The notes under the pieces are model-generated. The model ran no database searches. It saw only the letters and a list, made by a program, of their open reading frames with translations, and was not told the origin of the DNA. Both the position numbers and the translations under genes were made by a program. A stretch of 32,707 nucleotides of DNA from Elioraea sp. Yellowstone (GTDB taxonomy: Bacteria; Pseudomonadota; Alphaproteobacteria; Acetobacterales; Acetobacteraceae): positions 1 to 32,707 of the forward strand of contig NZ_VIKA01000026.1 in assembly GCF_006704265.1 (NCBI RefSeq), read 5' to 3'. Shown one piece after another: positions 1-7,234 of this stretch. How positions within the stretch are numbered: the first letter of the stretch is position 1; the number at the start of each line of letters is the position of its first letter.

Positions 1-133
1 CGATGAGCAGGGCGGAGCGGCCTGCGCGCGCCTCGGCCAGCATCGCGCGCTGGTGCGGGTGCGGCGACCAGCCGCGCATGGCGAACCAGGCGGCGAGGCG
101 GGCGGGCAGCGGGTGTGTTCCTGTTTCGTCCAC
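1..133 (-). CDS. Lhr-type DEXH-box helicase, ligase-associated (5' end only)
   Basis: Only the first 44 codons are in the window; the gene runs off the left edge. The N-terminus contains LPARLAAWFAMRGW and then HPHQRAMLAEARAGRSALLI. This is the entry segment (a Q-motif-like 'HQ' followed by the strand leading to Walker A) of ligase-associated Lhr-Core helicases. Members of this family are 3'-5' ATP-dependent translocases that unwind RNA:DNA or DNA duplexes, and they cluster with an exonuclease, an ATP-dependent ligase and a manganese phosphoesterase. The exonuclease and ligase genes lie 0.8 kb away on the other strand, which supports the call. The start is a GTG at 133; no in-frame ATG exists just upstream and no clear Shine-Dalgarno is visible, so the start is moderately uncertain. 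The helicase core lies outside the window. Confidence 0.72.
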   Translation of the reverse strand, partial: MDETGTHPLPARLAAWFAMRGWSPHPHQRAMLAEARAGRSALLI

Positions 134-233
134 ATTCTGACTATAGGCACATGTCGAGAGTCCGCCACCGCGCTTCTGCCAGGCGGCTTGCGTCAGTCGA
201 GCGCGCTGCGCCGAAGTTCCATGATCAGGGCAG

Positions 234-869
234 TCATGTCGCCGGCCGGCGTGCGGCGGCGAGGGCGAGGCCGAGTCCCACCATCGCTCCGGCCGACGCC
301 TTGCGAAGCCGGCGGAGAAGCCGTGGCCGCCGCGCTGCACCGTCGCGGACCCGCGCGGCCCAGAGCACGACGAGCGCGTCAACGGCGGTGTTCAGTACGA
401 CCGAGATCGTGCCGAGCAGCACGAACTGCAGCGCGACCGCGCCGGCGGGATCGACGAATTGCGGGATGAAGGCGAGGAAGAAGGCGGCAGTCTTGGGGTT
501 CAGCGCCTCGACGACGATGCCGTCACGGAAACCCGAGCGGCGGCGCGGCGTCAGTCCCGCGTCCGGCAGCCGCACCACCGTGCCGGCCTCACGCCAGATG
601 CGGATGCCGATCCAGACGAGATAGAGCGCGCCGGCGAGCTTCAGGGCCGTGAACGCCTCGGCGCTGGCGAGCACGAGCGCCGAGACCCCCGCCGCGCCGG
701 CGGCGACGTGCACCAGTCCACCGATCCCCGTGCCGAGCGTGCAGCCGAGCCCCTCCCTCCGTCCGCCGGCGAGCGTGCGGGCGGCGACGAACATGATCCC
801 GGGTCCGGGGGTGCCCGCGATGACGAGGGCGGCGCTGAGGAAGAGCAGGAAGGAGGCGGGATCAATCAT
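234..869 (-). CDS. LysE/RhtB family amino-acid exporter
   Basis: This is a 211-residue inner-membrane protein with about six hydrophobic segments. The N-terminus (MIDPASFLLFLSAALVIAGT) leads into PGPGIMFVAARTLAGG, the conserved PGP signature of the LysE/RhtB/RhtC superfamily. A later ALNPKTAAFFLAFIPQFV segment is the second family hallmark. Family members export amino acids such as lysine, homoserine, threonine or leucine; the substrate cannot be read here. The ATG at 869 was chosen because the protein then begins in register with the family, and a longer reading would run into the divergent exonuclease gene. It lies 100 bp upstream of the helicase start on the same strand, so the two may be cotranscribed. 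Confidence 0.88.
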   Translation of the reverse strand: MIDPASFLLFLSAALVIAGTPGPGIMFVAARTLAGGRREGLGCTLGTGIGGLVHVAAGAAGVSALVLASAEAFTALKLAGALYLVWIGIRIWREAGTVVRLPDAGLTPRRRSGFRDGIVVEALNPKTAAFFLAFIPQFVDPAGAVALQFVLLGTISVVLNTAVDALVVLWAARVRDGAARRPRLLRRLRKASAGAMVGLGLALAAARRPAT

Positions 870-927
870 GGCGCCAGGGTAGGGCGGCGCTTCCTCTCGT
901 GCCACACTCGCGCCATGTGAGGAGCGA

Positions 928-1959
928 ATGCCTCCCCATCCCGAAACCTGGCTGAAGGTGACTCCCGCCGGGCTCTGGTGCGAACCGGCGAATCTCCATA
1001 TCGACCCCGCCCGTGCGGTGCCCCGGGCGGTGATCACCCACGCACATTCGGACCACGCCCGGCCCGGCCACGGCGCGGTGCTCGCCACGCCCGAGACGCT
1101 CGCGCTGATGACGCGGCGGCTTGGCGAGGGACGAGCCGGCGAGGTGCAGCAGGCACTTCGCTACGGCGAGACGCTTGACGTGAACGGCGTGCGCGTCACG
1201 CTGCGCCCGGCGGGACACGTGCTCGGCAGTGCGCAGGTGGTGCTGGAGTGGCAAGGGGCACGCGCGGTCGTCTCCGGCGACTACACGCCCCGGCCGCAGC
1301 CGACCTGCGCCCCCTTCGAGCCCGTCGCCTGCGACCTCTTCGTCACCGAGGCGACCTTCGCCCTGCCGGTGTTCCGCCACCCGCCGGCCGAAGGCGAGAT
1401 CGCGCGGCTGCTCGCCAGCCTGCGCGTGTTTCCGGACCGCACGCACGTCGTTGGCGTCTATGCGCTCGGCAAGGCGCAGCGCCTGCTCGCGCTCCTGCGC
1501 GCGGCGGGCTACGACGCGCCGATCTGGCTGCACGGGGCGCTCGCGCCGATGACCGAGGTCTACGAGTCGTTCGGCCAGGACTTCGGCGACCTGCGTCCGG
1601 CTACGGTGGCGAACAAGGACGCGCTCCGGGGCGCGATCGTGCTCGCCCCGCCCGGCGCGATCCAGGACCGCTGGGCGCGCCGGCTGAACGATCCCGTGGT
1701 GGCACTCGCCTCGGGATGGATGCGCGTGCGCCAGCGCGCCAAGAGCCGCGGCGTCGAGCTGCCGCTGGTGATCTCCGATCACGCGGACTGGGACGAGCTG
1801 AACGCAACCATCGACGCGGTCGGCGCACCGGAGGTGTGGGTGACGCACGGGCGCGAGGAGGCGCTGATCCATGCCTGTGCGCAGCGCGGCGTGCGGGGCC
1901 GCGCGCTCCATCTGATCGGCCGCGGGGAGGAGGACGAGGCGACGGAGGCCGAGACGTGA
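928..1959 (+). CDS. Ligase-associated DNA-repair exonuclease (metallo-beta-lactamase fold)
   Basis: This 343-residue protein belongs to the MBL/beta-CASP-like superfamily. Metal-binding motif 2 reads ITHAHSDHARPGHG, giving H38, H40, D42 and H43. A later SGDYTPRPQPTCAPFEP segment followed by CDLFVTEATFALPVF is diagnostic of the ligase-associated exonuclease subgroup. A C-terminal VISDHADW and VTHGRE supply further metal and phosphate ligands. Known relatives are metal-dependent DNA exonucleases acting with a dedicated ATP-dependent ligase and an Lhr-Core helicase. The ATG follows a GAGGAG ribosome site 4 bp upstream. The stop overlaps the GTG start of the ligase (GTGA), indicating translational coupling. 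The 58-bp gap to the divergent LysE gene must hold both promoters; no LexA-type box is visible there. Confidence 0.9.
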   Translation: MPPHPETWLKVTPAGLWCEPANLHIDPARAVPRAVITHAHSDHARPGHGAVLATPETLALMTRRLGEGRAGEVQQALRYGETLDVNGVRVTLRPAGHVLGSAQVVLEWQGARAVVSGDYTPRPQPTCAPFEPVACDLFVTEATFALPVFRHPPAEGEIARLLASLRVFPDRTHVVGVYALGKAQRLLALLRAAGYDAPIWLHGALAPMTEVYESFGQDFGDLRPATVANKDALRGAIVLAPPGAIQDRWARRLNDPVVALASGWMRVRQRAKSRGVELPLVISDHADWDELNATIDAVGAPEVWVTHGREEALIHACAQRGVRGRALHLIGRGEEDEATEAET

Positions 1960-3605
1960 GGGCCTTCGCCGACCTGCTGGAACGTCTCGTGTTCACGCCC
2001 GCGCGCGGCGCCAAACTTGCGCTGCTGCGCGACTGGATCGCGACCCAGCCCGACCCCGATCGCGGCATCGGGCTCGCCGCCATCACGGGCGAACTCTCCT
2101 TCTCCGCCGCGAAGCCCGGGCTGATCCGCGCGCTCGCCGCCGAGCGCACCGATCCGGTGCTGTTCGCCTGGAGCTACGACTACGTGGGCGATCTTGCCGA
2201 GACGGTCAGCCTGATCTGGCCCGCACGCGCGGGGGGGAAGGCCGCGGCACCATCCCTCGCCGAGGTCGCCGAGACGCTGGCGACGGCGAGCAAGGCCGAC
2301 CTGCCGCGGATCGTCGCCGGCTGGCTCGATGCGCTGGATGCCTCGTCGCGGCTCGCGCTGCTCAAGCTGATCACCGGGGGGTTGCGCGTCGGCGTCTCGG
2401 CGCGGCTCGCCAAGGTGGCGCTCGCGGACCATTTCGGCCGCCCGGTGGATGCGATCGAGGAGGCGTGGCCCGCGGTCGATCCGCCCTACCTGCCGCTGTT
2501 CCGCTGGCTGGAGGGGGCGGCGCCGCAGCCGCGCGCGATCGATGCGCCGGTGTTCCGCCCGCTGATGCTGGCGACGCCGCTGGAGGAGGGCGAACTCGCG
2601 GCGCTCGACCCGGCCGCGTATCGCGCCGAGTGGAAATGGGACGGCATCCGCGTGCAGCTCGTCGCCACGCGGCTCGGGCGGAAGATCTGGTCGCGCGGCG
2701 GCGAGGAGATCAGTTCCGCGTTCCCCGAGATCACCGAGGCGATGGCGGGGCTGCACGCCGTGCTGGACGGCGAGCTGCTGGTGGTGCGCGACGGCGCGGT
2801 CGCCCCCTTCGCCGATCTCCAGCAGCGGCTGAACCGCAAGGCGGTCGGACCGAAGCTGCTGCGCGACCACCCCTGCGCGGTGCGGCTCTACGACCTCCTG
2901 TTCGAGGGCGAGGAGGACCTGCGCGGTCTTCCGTTCGACGCGCGGCGGGCGCGGCTGGAGGCGTGGTACGCCCGACATCGCCCGCTGCGCATGGATCTCT
3001 CGCCGCTCGTGCCCTTCGCCTCGTGGGAGGAACTCGCACGGCTGCGCGAGGGTGCGCGCGCGGCGGCGATCGAGGGACTGATGCTGAAGCGCGCCGACAG
3101 CCCCTATGTCGCCGGACGGCCGAAGGGGCCTTGGTTCAAGTGGAAGCGCGATCCGCTGACGATCGATGCGGTGCTGATGTACGCGCAGCGCGGCCACGGC
3201 AAGCGGTCGTCCTTCTACTCGGACTACACCTTCGGATTGTGGCGCGCGGACGGCGAGCTCGTGCCCGTCGGCAAGGCCTATTTCGGCTTCACCGACCAGG
3301 AACTGGCCTGGCTGGATCGCTGGATCCGCAACAATACGGTGAACCGTTTCGGCCCGGTGCGCGAGGTGGAGAAGGCGCTGGTGCTGGAGATCGCATTCGA
3401 CGCCGCGCAGCTCTCGAGCCGGCACAAGTCGGGCGTCGCGCTCAGGTTCCCGCGTATCAGCCGGATCCGCACCGACAAGCCGGCCGGGGAGGCGGATCGG
3501 CTGGAGACGCTGCTCGCGCTGGCCGAGAACCGGCCGCGCGAGGCGCCATTGACCGCGTCCGGCACGCGTGGTGCCGTGCCGCCTCCAGCGGAGAGGGAGG
3601 TATGA
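1956..3605 (+). CDS. ATP-dependent DNA ligase (repair-cluster type)
   Basis: This 549-residue ATP-dependent DNA ligase seals nicks through a covalent lysyl-AMP intermediate. The N-terminal DNA-binding domain (about 1-200) includes FAWSYDYVGDLAETVSLIWP, typical of bacterial ligases of this group. The adenylation motif I is EWKWDGIRVQL with K227 as the predicted nucleophile. Motif III-like DGELLVVRDG, motif IV EGLMLKRADSPY and motif V WFKWKRDPLTIDAVL follow. A C-terminal OB-fold runs to the end (VALRFPRISRIRTDKP). The start is a GTG overlapping the exonuclease stop; the next gene starts by ATGA overlap at 3602. Length and order fit the cluster-associated (LigB-type) enzymes rather than multi-domain LigD, since no nuclease or primase domain is present. 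Confidence 0.93.
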   Translation: MRAFADLLERLVFTPARGAKLALLRDWIATQPDPDRGIGLAAITGELSFSAAKPGLIRALAAERTDPVLFAWSYDYVGDLAETVSLIWPARAGGKAAAPSLAEVAETLATASKADLPRIVAGWLDALDASSRLALLKLITGGLRVGVSARLAKVALADHFGRPVDAIEEAWPAVDPPYLPLFRWLEGAAPQPRAIDAPVFRPLMLATPLEEGELAALDPAAYRAEWKWDGIRVQLVATRLGRKIWSRGGEEISSAFPEITEAMAGLHAVLDGELLVVRDGAVAPFADLQQRLNRKAVGPKLLRDHPCAVRLYDLLFEGEEDLRGLPFDARRARLEAWYARHRPLRMDLSPLVPFASWEELARLREGARAAAIEGLMLKRADSPYVAGRPKGPWFKWKRDPLTIDAVLMYAQRGHGKRSSFYSDYTFGLWRADGELVPVGKAYFGFTDQELAWLDRWIRNNTVNRFGPVREVEKALVLEIAFDAAQLSSRHKSGVALRFPRISRIRTDKPAGEADRLETLLALAENRPREAPLTASGTRGAVPPPAEREV

Positions 3606-4390
3606 CCCGGATGATCGAGAACCACGCGCTCGCGCGCATCAGGGCCGGCGGCGTCGCGCTCGGCCTCGGCGTGCATCATCTGCGCACGGCCGCGACGGGG
3701 ATGCTGGCCGAGGCGGCCGGGGTCGACTGGCTGTTCATCGACGCCGAGCATGGGGGGTTCAGCGAGGATCAGGCCACACAGGTGGCGATCGCGGCCTTGC
3801 CGACGCGGGTGACGCCGATCGTGCGGGTGTGCAAGGGCGCGCTCGATCAGGCGCCGCGGGTGCTCGACAATGGCGCGATGGGCGTGGTGATCCCGCACAT
3901 CGACACGGCGGAGGAGGCGCGGGCGGTGGTGGAGGCCTGCAAGTATCCGCCGCTCGGCCATCGCAGCCTCGGCGGCCCCTGCGCGCAGGCGGGCTATGCG
4001 GCGCTGCCGGCGGGCGAGCTGATGGCGGAGATGAACAAGCGCCTGCTGACGATCGTGATGATCGAGACGCCGCAGGCGGTGGAGAACGCGGAGGCGATCG
4101 CGGCGGTGCCGGGGATCGACTGCCTGATGATCGGAACCTCCGACCTGACGGCCGAGATGGGCATTCCGGGCCAGATCGGCCATGAGCGCGTGAAGGCGGC
4201 CTATGCGGCGGTGATCGGCGCGTGCCGGAAGCACGGCAAGATCACCGGCATGGGCGGCGTCTACGACGAGCAGAACGCGCCGGTCTACATCGGCATGGGC
4301 GCGCGCCTGGTATTGTCGGGCAGCGACCATGCGCTGCTGATGGGCGCGTTGAAGGCGCGTACCGGGTTCCTGCGGTCGATCACGGTGTGA
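3602..4390 (+). CDS. HpcH/HpaI family class II aldolase
   Basis: This 262-residue TIM-barrel aldolase belongs to the 2,4-dihydroxyhept-2-ene-1,7-dioate aldolase / 2-keto-3-deoxy sugar acid aldolase family, metal-dependent enzymes that cleave or form 2-keto-4-hydroxy acids. Visible motifs are FIDAEHGG (catalytic His H50), TPIVRV (R75), MIETPQAVEN (metal-binding E155) and GTSDLTAEMG (metal-binding D181). All the expected active-site residues are present. The start overlaps the ligase stop as ATGA, after a GGAGAGGGAGG ribosome site inside the ligase coding sequence. It is therefore coupled to a DNA-repair operon with no obvious functional link. The true substrate cannot be told from sequence. 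Confidence 0.9.
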   Translation: MTRMIENHALARIRAGGVALGLGVHHLRTAATGMLAEAAGVDWLFIDAEHGGFSEDQATQVAIAALPTRVTPIVRVCKGALDQAPRVLDNGAMGVVIPHIDTAEEARAVVEACKYPPLGHRSLGGPCAQAGYAALPAGELMAEMNKRLLTIVMIETPQAVENAEAIAAVPGIDCLMIGTSDLTAEMGIPGQIGHERVKAAYAAVIGACRKHGKITGMGGVYDEQNAPVYIGMGARLVLSGSDHALLMGALKARTGFLRSITV

Positions 4391-4398
4391 ATGGGATC

Positions 4399-4415
4399 AA
4401 GGGGGCGCGCCCCTT
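4399..4415 (+). terminator. GC-rich hairpin after the aldolase gene
   Basis: A 6-bp perfect stem (AAGGGG / CCCCTT) with a 5-nt loop lies 9 bp after the aldolase stop. The tail after the stem has only two or three T residues, so it is a weak intrinsic terminator at best. It lies between two convergent genes, where it could act in both directions. Confidence 0.4.
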
Positions 4416-4478
4416 CGTGCCTGCGCGATGGGGGCCGGCCATGGCCCTTTGCGGGGCAGGGGGCGGAGCCTCCCCGCC

Positions 4479-5327
4479 TCAATCGGCGAAGTAGAGCCGC
4501 GCGGGATTGTCCACCAGGATCATCTCGCGCGTCTTGGGATCGGGCACCCAGTCCAGCAGCAGGTCGAGCTCCTTCGCGTCGTCGGGCTTCGGATCCATGC
4601 GCGGGTGGGGCCAGTTCGCGCCATAGAGCAGCCGGTCGGGCCGTGTCTCGACGAGCGCGCGCACGCGCTGTTCCACGTCCGGATAGGGCCAGCCGGTGCT
4701 GGACGAGTAATAGAAGCCGGAGAGCTTCACGTAGACCTTGCCGGTCTCGACCATGCGCAGCAGCGCCTGGAAGGCGGGGTGGGTGGCGGTCGCCATCGCA
4801 CCCGGCCCGGGCGGGACGCGCCCGAGATGGTCGATCACGACGGGGCAGGGGAGCCGCCCGATCAGGTCCGCCCAGGCGGGCATCCTCGTCCCGTCCGGGT
4901 CCTGCATGATGATGTGCCAGCCGAGGGGCGCGATGCGCCTCGTCATCGGCTCGACGTCGTCGAGGGTGAGCCATTTCGAGCCGAAGAAGAAGCGCAGGCC
5001 GCGGGCGCCCTGCGCGTGCAGGGCGCGGAATCCCGCCTCGGTCTCATCGGGCCGCGTGATCACCACGGCGCGGGCGCGTTCGATGCCGATCCTCTCGACC
5101 GCTTCGAGGGTGCAGCGGTTGTCGTGGCCGTAGGCGCCGGCCTGGACGACGGCGACGCGATCGAAGCCGAGCCGGTCCATCAGCACGGCCTTGTAGGCGC
5201 GCCAGTCGTAGGTCTTCTCGCCGATCTCGGGAGCGAGGTAGGGGAAGCGGTCGGGGTCGTAGACGTGGCTGTGGCATTCCACTGCGCCTCGCGGCAGGAC
5301 GAGTTGCGGGCGTGCGGTCTCGGCCAT
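4479..5327 (-). CDS. Amidohydrolase-2 family hydrolase (PDC-lactonase-like)
   Basis: This 282-residue TIM-barrel metal hydrolase belongs to the amidohydrolase-2 family, which includes 2-pyrone-4,6-dicarboxylate lactonase and related decarboxylases. The N-terminus contains VECHSHVYDPDRFPY with the HxH metal pair (H19, H21). Later come CPVVIDHLGRVPPG (His ligand), YVKLSGFYYSS and the family end motif LLYGANWPHPRM with its Asn/Trp/His active-site edge. The 'HSHVYD' start and 'GANWPHP' are characteristic of the PDC-lactonase subgroup, but neighbours give no pathway for lignin-derived aromatics, so the substrate is unassigned. The ATG at 5327 gives a cytoplasmic protein without signal peptide. It is divergent from the iron-binding-protein gene. 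Confidence 0.85.
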   Translation of the reverse strand: MAETARPQLVLPRGAVECHSHVYDPDRFPYLAPEIGEKTYDWRAYKAVLMDRLGFDRVAVVQAGAYGHDNRCTLEAVERIGIERARAVVITRPDETEAGFRALHAQGARGLRFFFGSKWLTLDDVEPMTRRIAPLGWHIIMQDPDGTRMPAWADLIGRLPCPVVIDHLGRVPPGPGAMATATHPAFQALLRMVETGKVYVKLSGFYYSSSTGWPYPDVEQRVRALVETRPDRLLYGANWPHPRMDPKPDDAKELDLLLDWVPDPKTREMILVDNPARLYFAD

Positions 5328-5411
5328 CGGTCTGTTCCTTCCTCGGCGCGCGGCGGCGGCACTGTAGGCGGCGGCGGGGCGCGGGTGAACCCGGCGGCGT
5401 CGGAATCCAGT

Positions 5412-5426
5412 TGCGAACCGCTCGCA
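5412..5426. promoter_or_regulatory. Second, weaker Fur-like inverted repeat upstream of fbpA
   Basis: TGCGAACCGCTCGCA is a near-perfect 15-bp inverted repeat, with TGCGA mirrored as TCGCA. It lies 32 bp upstream of the stronger Fur-like box, so the two centres are about three helical turns apart. It departs from the AATGRTT core seen in the other boxes, so it may be an auxiliary site or chance. Confidence 0.35.
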
Positions 5427-5443
5427 GATGCCCTAGGAGTCGC

Positions 5444-5458
5444 TGCGAATGATTTTCA
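5444..5458. promoter_or_regulatory. Fur-box-like operator in front of fbpA
   Basis: TGCGAATGATTTTCA matches the 7-1-7 Fur box (TGATAATnATTATCA) at 11 of 14 informative positions. It lies 22 bp before the fbpA start, where a bound repressor would block transcription start or elongation. A poor promoter candidate (TTGCGA at 5411, TAGGAG at 5434) precedes it. Two similar boxes stand in front of the other two genes of the cluster. Known biology: Fur with ferrous iron represses ferric uptake genes. Confidence 0.68.
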
Positions 5459-5480
5459 ACATCAACAGCGACGGGACGCC

Positions 5481-6527
5481 ATGACCGACCGCACGATCCT
5501 GCTCCGCCGCCGCACCGCCCTGCTCGGCGGGGCCGCTCTCCTCGCCGCGCCGGCGCTCGTGCGCGCGCAGGAGAAGGTGGTGAACGTCTATTCCTCCCGC
5601 CACTACGACACCGACCGCGCGCTCTATGACGGCTTCACCGAGGTCTCGGGCGGGGTGCGCGTGCGGCTGATCGAGGGCGACGCGGACCAGCTGATCGAGC
5701 GCATCCGCAACGAGGGGGCGAACAGCCCGGCGGACGTGCTGATCACGGTGGATGCGGCACGGCTGGTGCGGGCGATGGACGCGAACGTGCTCGCCCCGAC
5801 CAGGAGTGCGACGCTGGAGAGCCGCGTGCCGGCGCATCTGCGCGACCCCGACGGGCACTGGTTCGGCCTCTCGAAGCGTGCGCGCGTTCTCATCGTGCCC
5901 AAGGACTGGACGCCGCCGAAGCCGCTCGCCCGCTACGAGGACATCGCCGATCCGGCGTTCCGCAACACGATCCTCGTGCGCACCGCGAGCCACGTCTACA
6001 ACATCTCCCTCGCCGGCTCGATCCTGGCCGCGAACGGCGAGGCGGCGTTCGAGCAGTGGGCGCGGGGCGTGGTCGCCAACATGGCGCGCCCGCCGCAGGG
6101 CGGGGATACCGACCAGATCATGGCCGTGGCCGCCGGCCAGGGCAGGATCGCGGTGAGCAACACCTACTACTTCGCGCGCCTGATCCGCTCGTCGAAGGCC
6201 GAGGACCGGCAGGCGGCGGAGAAGCTCAAGGTGATCTTCCCCAACCAGGAAGATCGCGGCACGCATGTCAACATCTCGGGCGCCGGCGTGGTGCGCACGG
6301 CGCCGAACCGCGACGCGGCGGTGGCCTTTGTCGAATACCTGACCTCGGTGAAGGCGCAGGAGATGTTCGCGCGCGGCAACAACGAGTACCCGGTGGTGGA
6401 CGAGGTGAACGTCGTGCCCGAGGTCGCCGCCTGGGGCCGCTTCAAGGAGGACCGCCTGAACGCGGTCGCCTATGCGCGCAACGGCGCGAAGGCGCTCGAG
6501 ATCATGCAGCGCGTCGGCTGGCGCTGA
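5481..6527 (+). CDS. fbpA: Periplasmic ferric-ion-binding protein of an Fbp-type ABC importer
   Basis: This 348-residue extracytoplasmic solute-binding protein is of the FbpA/FutA ferric-binding type, which carries unchelated Fe(III) across the periplasm to an ABC permease. The N-terminus has an Arg-rich n-region (LLRRRTALLGG) before a hydrophobic stretch ending ALVRAQE. This resembles a Tat-type signal, although the motif is not canonical. The mature protein starts KVVNVYSSRHYDTD, the family entry motif with a Tyr and His available to the metal. SNTYYFARL provides the hallmark adjacent tyrosines (Y229, Y230) that bind iron in this family. The gene sits behind a Fur-like box and ends at a strong terminator (6539). 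The permease is encoded 0.7 kb on, on the opposite strand, and no ATPase is nearby. Confidence 0.9.
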   Translation: MTDRTILLRRRTALLGGAALLAAPALVRAQEKVVNVYSSRHYDTDRALYDGFTEVSGGVRVRLIEGDADQLIERIRNEGANSPADVLITVDAARLVRAMDANVLAPTRSATLESRVPAHLRDPDGHWFGLSKRARVLIVPKDWTPPKPLARYEDIADPAFRNTILVRTASHVYNISLAGSILAANGEAAFEQWARGVVANMARPPQGGDTDQIMAVAAGQGRIAVSNTYYFARLIRSSKAEDRQAAEKLKVIFPNQEDRGTHVNISGAGVVRTAPNRDAAVAFVEYLTSVKAQEMFARGNNEYPVVDEVNVVPEVAAWGRFKEDRLNAVAYARNGAKALEIMQRVGWR

Positions 6528-6538
6528 GGGTTGTCCGT

Positions 6539-6563
6539 GAAGGGGGCTCAGGCCCCCTTCTTC
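6539..6563 (+). terminator. Intrinsic terminator of fbpA
   Basis: A perfect 9-bp stem (GAAGGGGGC / GCCCCCTTC) with a TCAG loop begins 11 bp after the fbpA stop and runs into TTC. The U-tract is short, but the stem is very stable. It separates fbpA from the following small gene, which has its own Fur-like box. Confidence 0.7.
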
Positions 6564-6574
6564 CGCGCCACAGT

Positions 6575-6589
6575 TGAGAATGGTTCGCA
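6575..6589. promoter_or_regulatory. Fur-box-like operator abutting the start of the unknown gene
   Basis: TGAGAATGGTTCGCA matches the 7-1-7 Fur box at 10 of 14 positions and shares the AATGRTT core with the boxes at 5444 and 8962. It ends one base before the ATG at 6591, so it occupies the place where a ribosome binding site would be. A repressor here would cover the transcription start of a very short-leader or leaderless mRNA. Confidence 0.6.
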
Positions 6590-6590
6590 A

Positions 6591-7067
6591 ATGAGCGCCG
6601 AGGCGGCGACCCTGCATCCGGATCGAAGCACCGCGACCACCACGGTGCCGGATCTCGACCGCGCTGCTCAGCTCGCGCTGTTCGCGCTGCGGGGCGCGGC
6701 CGCGCGCGGCGGGACAGACGCGCCGCTCTGTCTCGCCTTCGCCCGTGCCGGGATCTCGCCGCGCGCCATCGCGGTCTTCACCGAGTTCATCGCACTGCTC
6801 GATGCAGGCACGCGTGGCACGATCGTGCTCCACGCGCCCCCTCAGGCGGCGCTGTCGCGCGACGAGGCCCTGCTGCTGACGGGGCTGGCGGCCCTCCAGG
6901 CCGGCGAGCCATGGGTCGCGCAGCGCGCGGTGGCGGAATGGCTCGCGCCCTGCCTCGCGCCGCGCGGCATAGCGCTCATGGCCTGCGCCGCGGCCGAACT
7001 GTGCCGGGCCGGGCTCAGGCTGCAGCGAAGGCCAGCCGCGGTCGGTCCGCCGCGCCTCTCGAGCTGA
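6591..7067 (+). CDS. Unknown 158-aa protein in the iron cluster, probably Fur-regulated
   Basis: I do not recognise the family. The protein is predicted mostly helical and soluble, Ala/Leu-rich, with no signal peptide or clear membrane span. Recognisable stretches are AAQLALFALRGAAARGG, AIAVFTEFIALLDAGTRG, VLHAPPQAALSRDEALLLTG and a Cys-containing C-terminal part. No metal-binding CxxC or His cluster is evident. The ATG at 6591 directly follows a Fur-like box and has no Shine-Dalgarno. An in-frame TTG at 6531 would lengthen it through the fbpA terminator hairpin, which is unlikely. Codon use is like the neighbours, with GC-rich third positions. Position between ferric-binding protein and permease genes suggests a role in iron uptake or its control, but that is inference. 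Confidence 0.7.
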   Translation: MSAEAATLHPDRSTATTTVPDLDRAAQLALFALRGAAARGGTDAPLCLAFARAGISPRAIAVFTEFIALLDAGTRGTIVLHAPPQAALSRDEALLLTGLAALQAGEPWVAQRAVAEWLAPCLAPRGIALMACAAAELCRAGLRLQRRPAAVGPPRLSS

Positions 7068-7174
7068 ACCCGATCGCTCCGCCGTTCACGTTCCCCTCGC
7101 GGCGGGGCGTCTCCCAGGGCACCCCGGACCCGTTCCCCCGGGGCATTGCCCCAATATCGCTCCGTTCCCACTTG

Positions 7175-7208
7175 CGCCCCGGGCAGCCCGCCCGGGGCGT
7201 CCTGTTTT
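7175..7208. terminator. Strong intrinsic terminator between convergent genes
   Basis: A perfect 10-bp stem (CGCCCCGGGC / GCCCGGGGCG) with a 5-nt loop is followed by TCCTGTTTT on the plus strand. It lies in the 167-bp gap between the unknown gene (ending 7067) and the convergent permease gene (ending 7235). The T-rich tail favours termination of plus-strand transcripts. Nothing else recognisable lies in this gap apart from a short GGGGCATTGCCCC inverted repeat at 7140. Confidence 0.75.
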
Positions 7209-7234
7209 CCGGAATGGCCCAGCCTGCCCCGCCC

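Noticed and set aside
4420-4478. Further GC-rich inverted repeats between the aldolase and amidohydrolase genes.
   Set aside because: The candidate stems contain mismatches and have no T-tract; at this base composition they are expected by chance.
6531-6590. TTG start extending the unknown iron-cluster protein by 20 residues.
   Set aside because: The extension would be encoded by the fbpA terminator hairpin and the Fur-like box, which are better explained as regulatory DNA.
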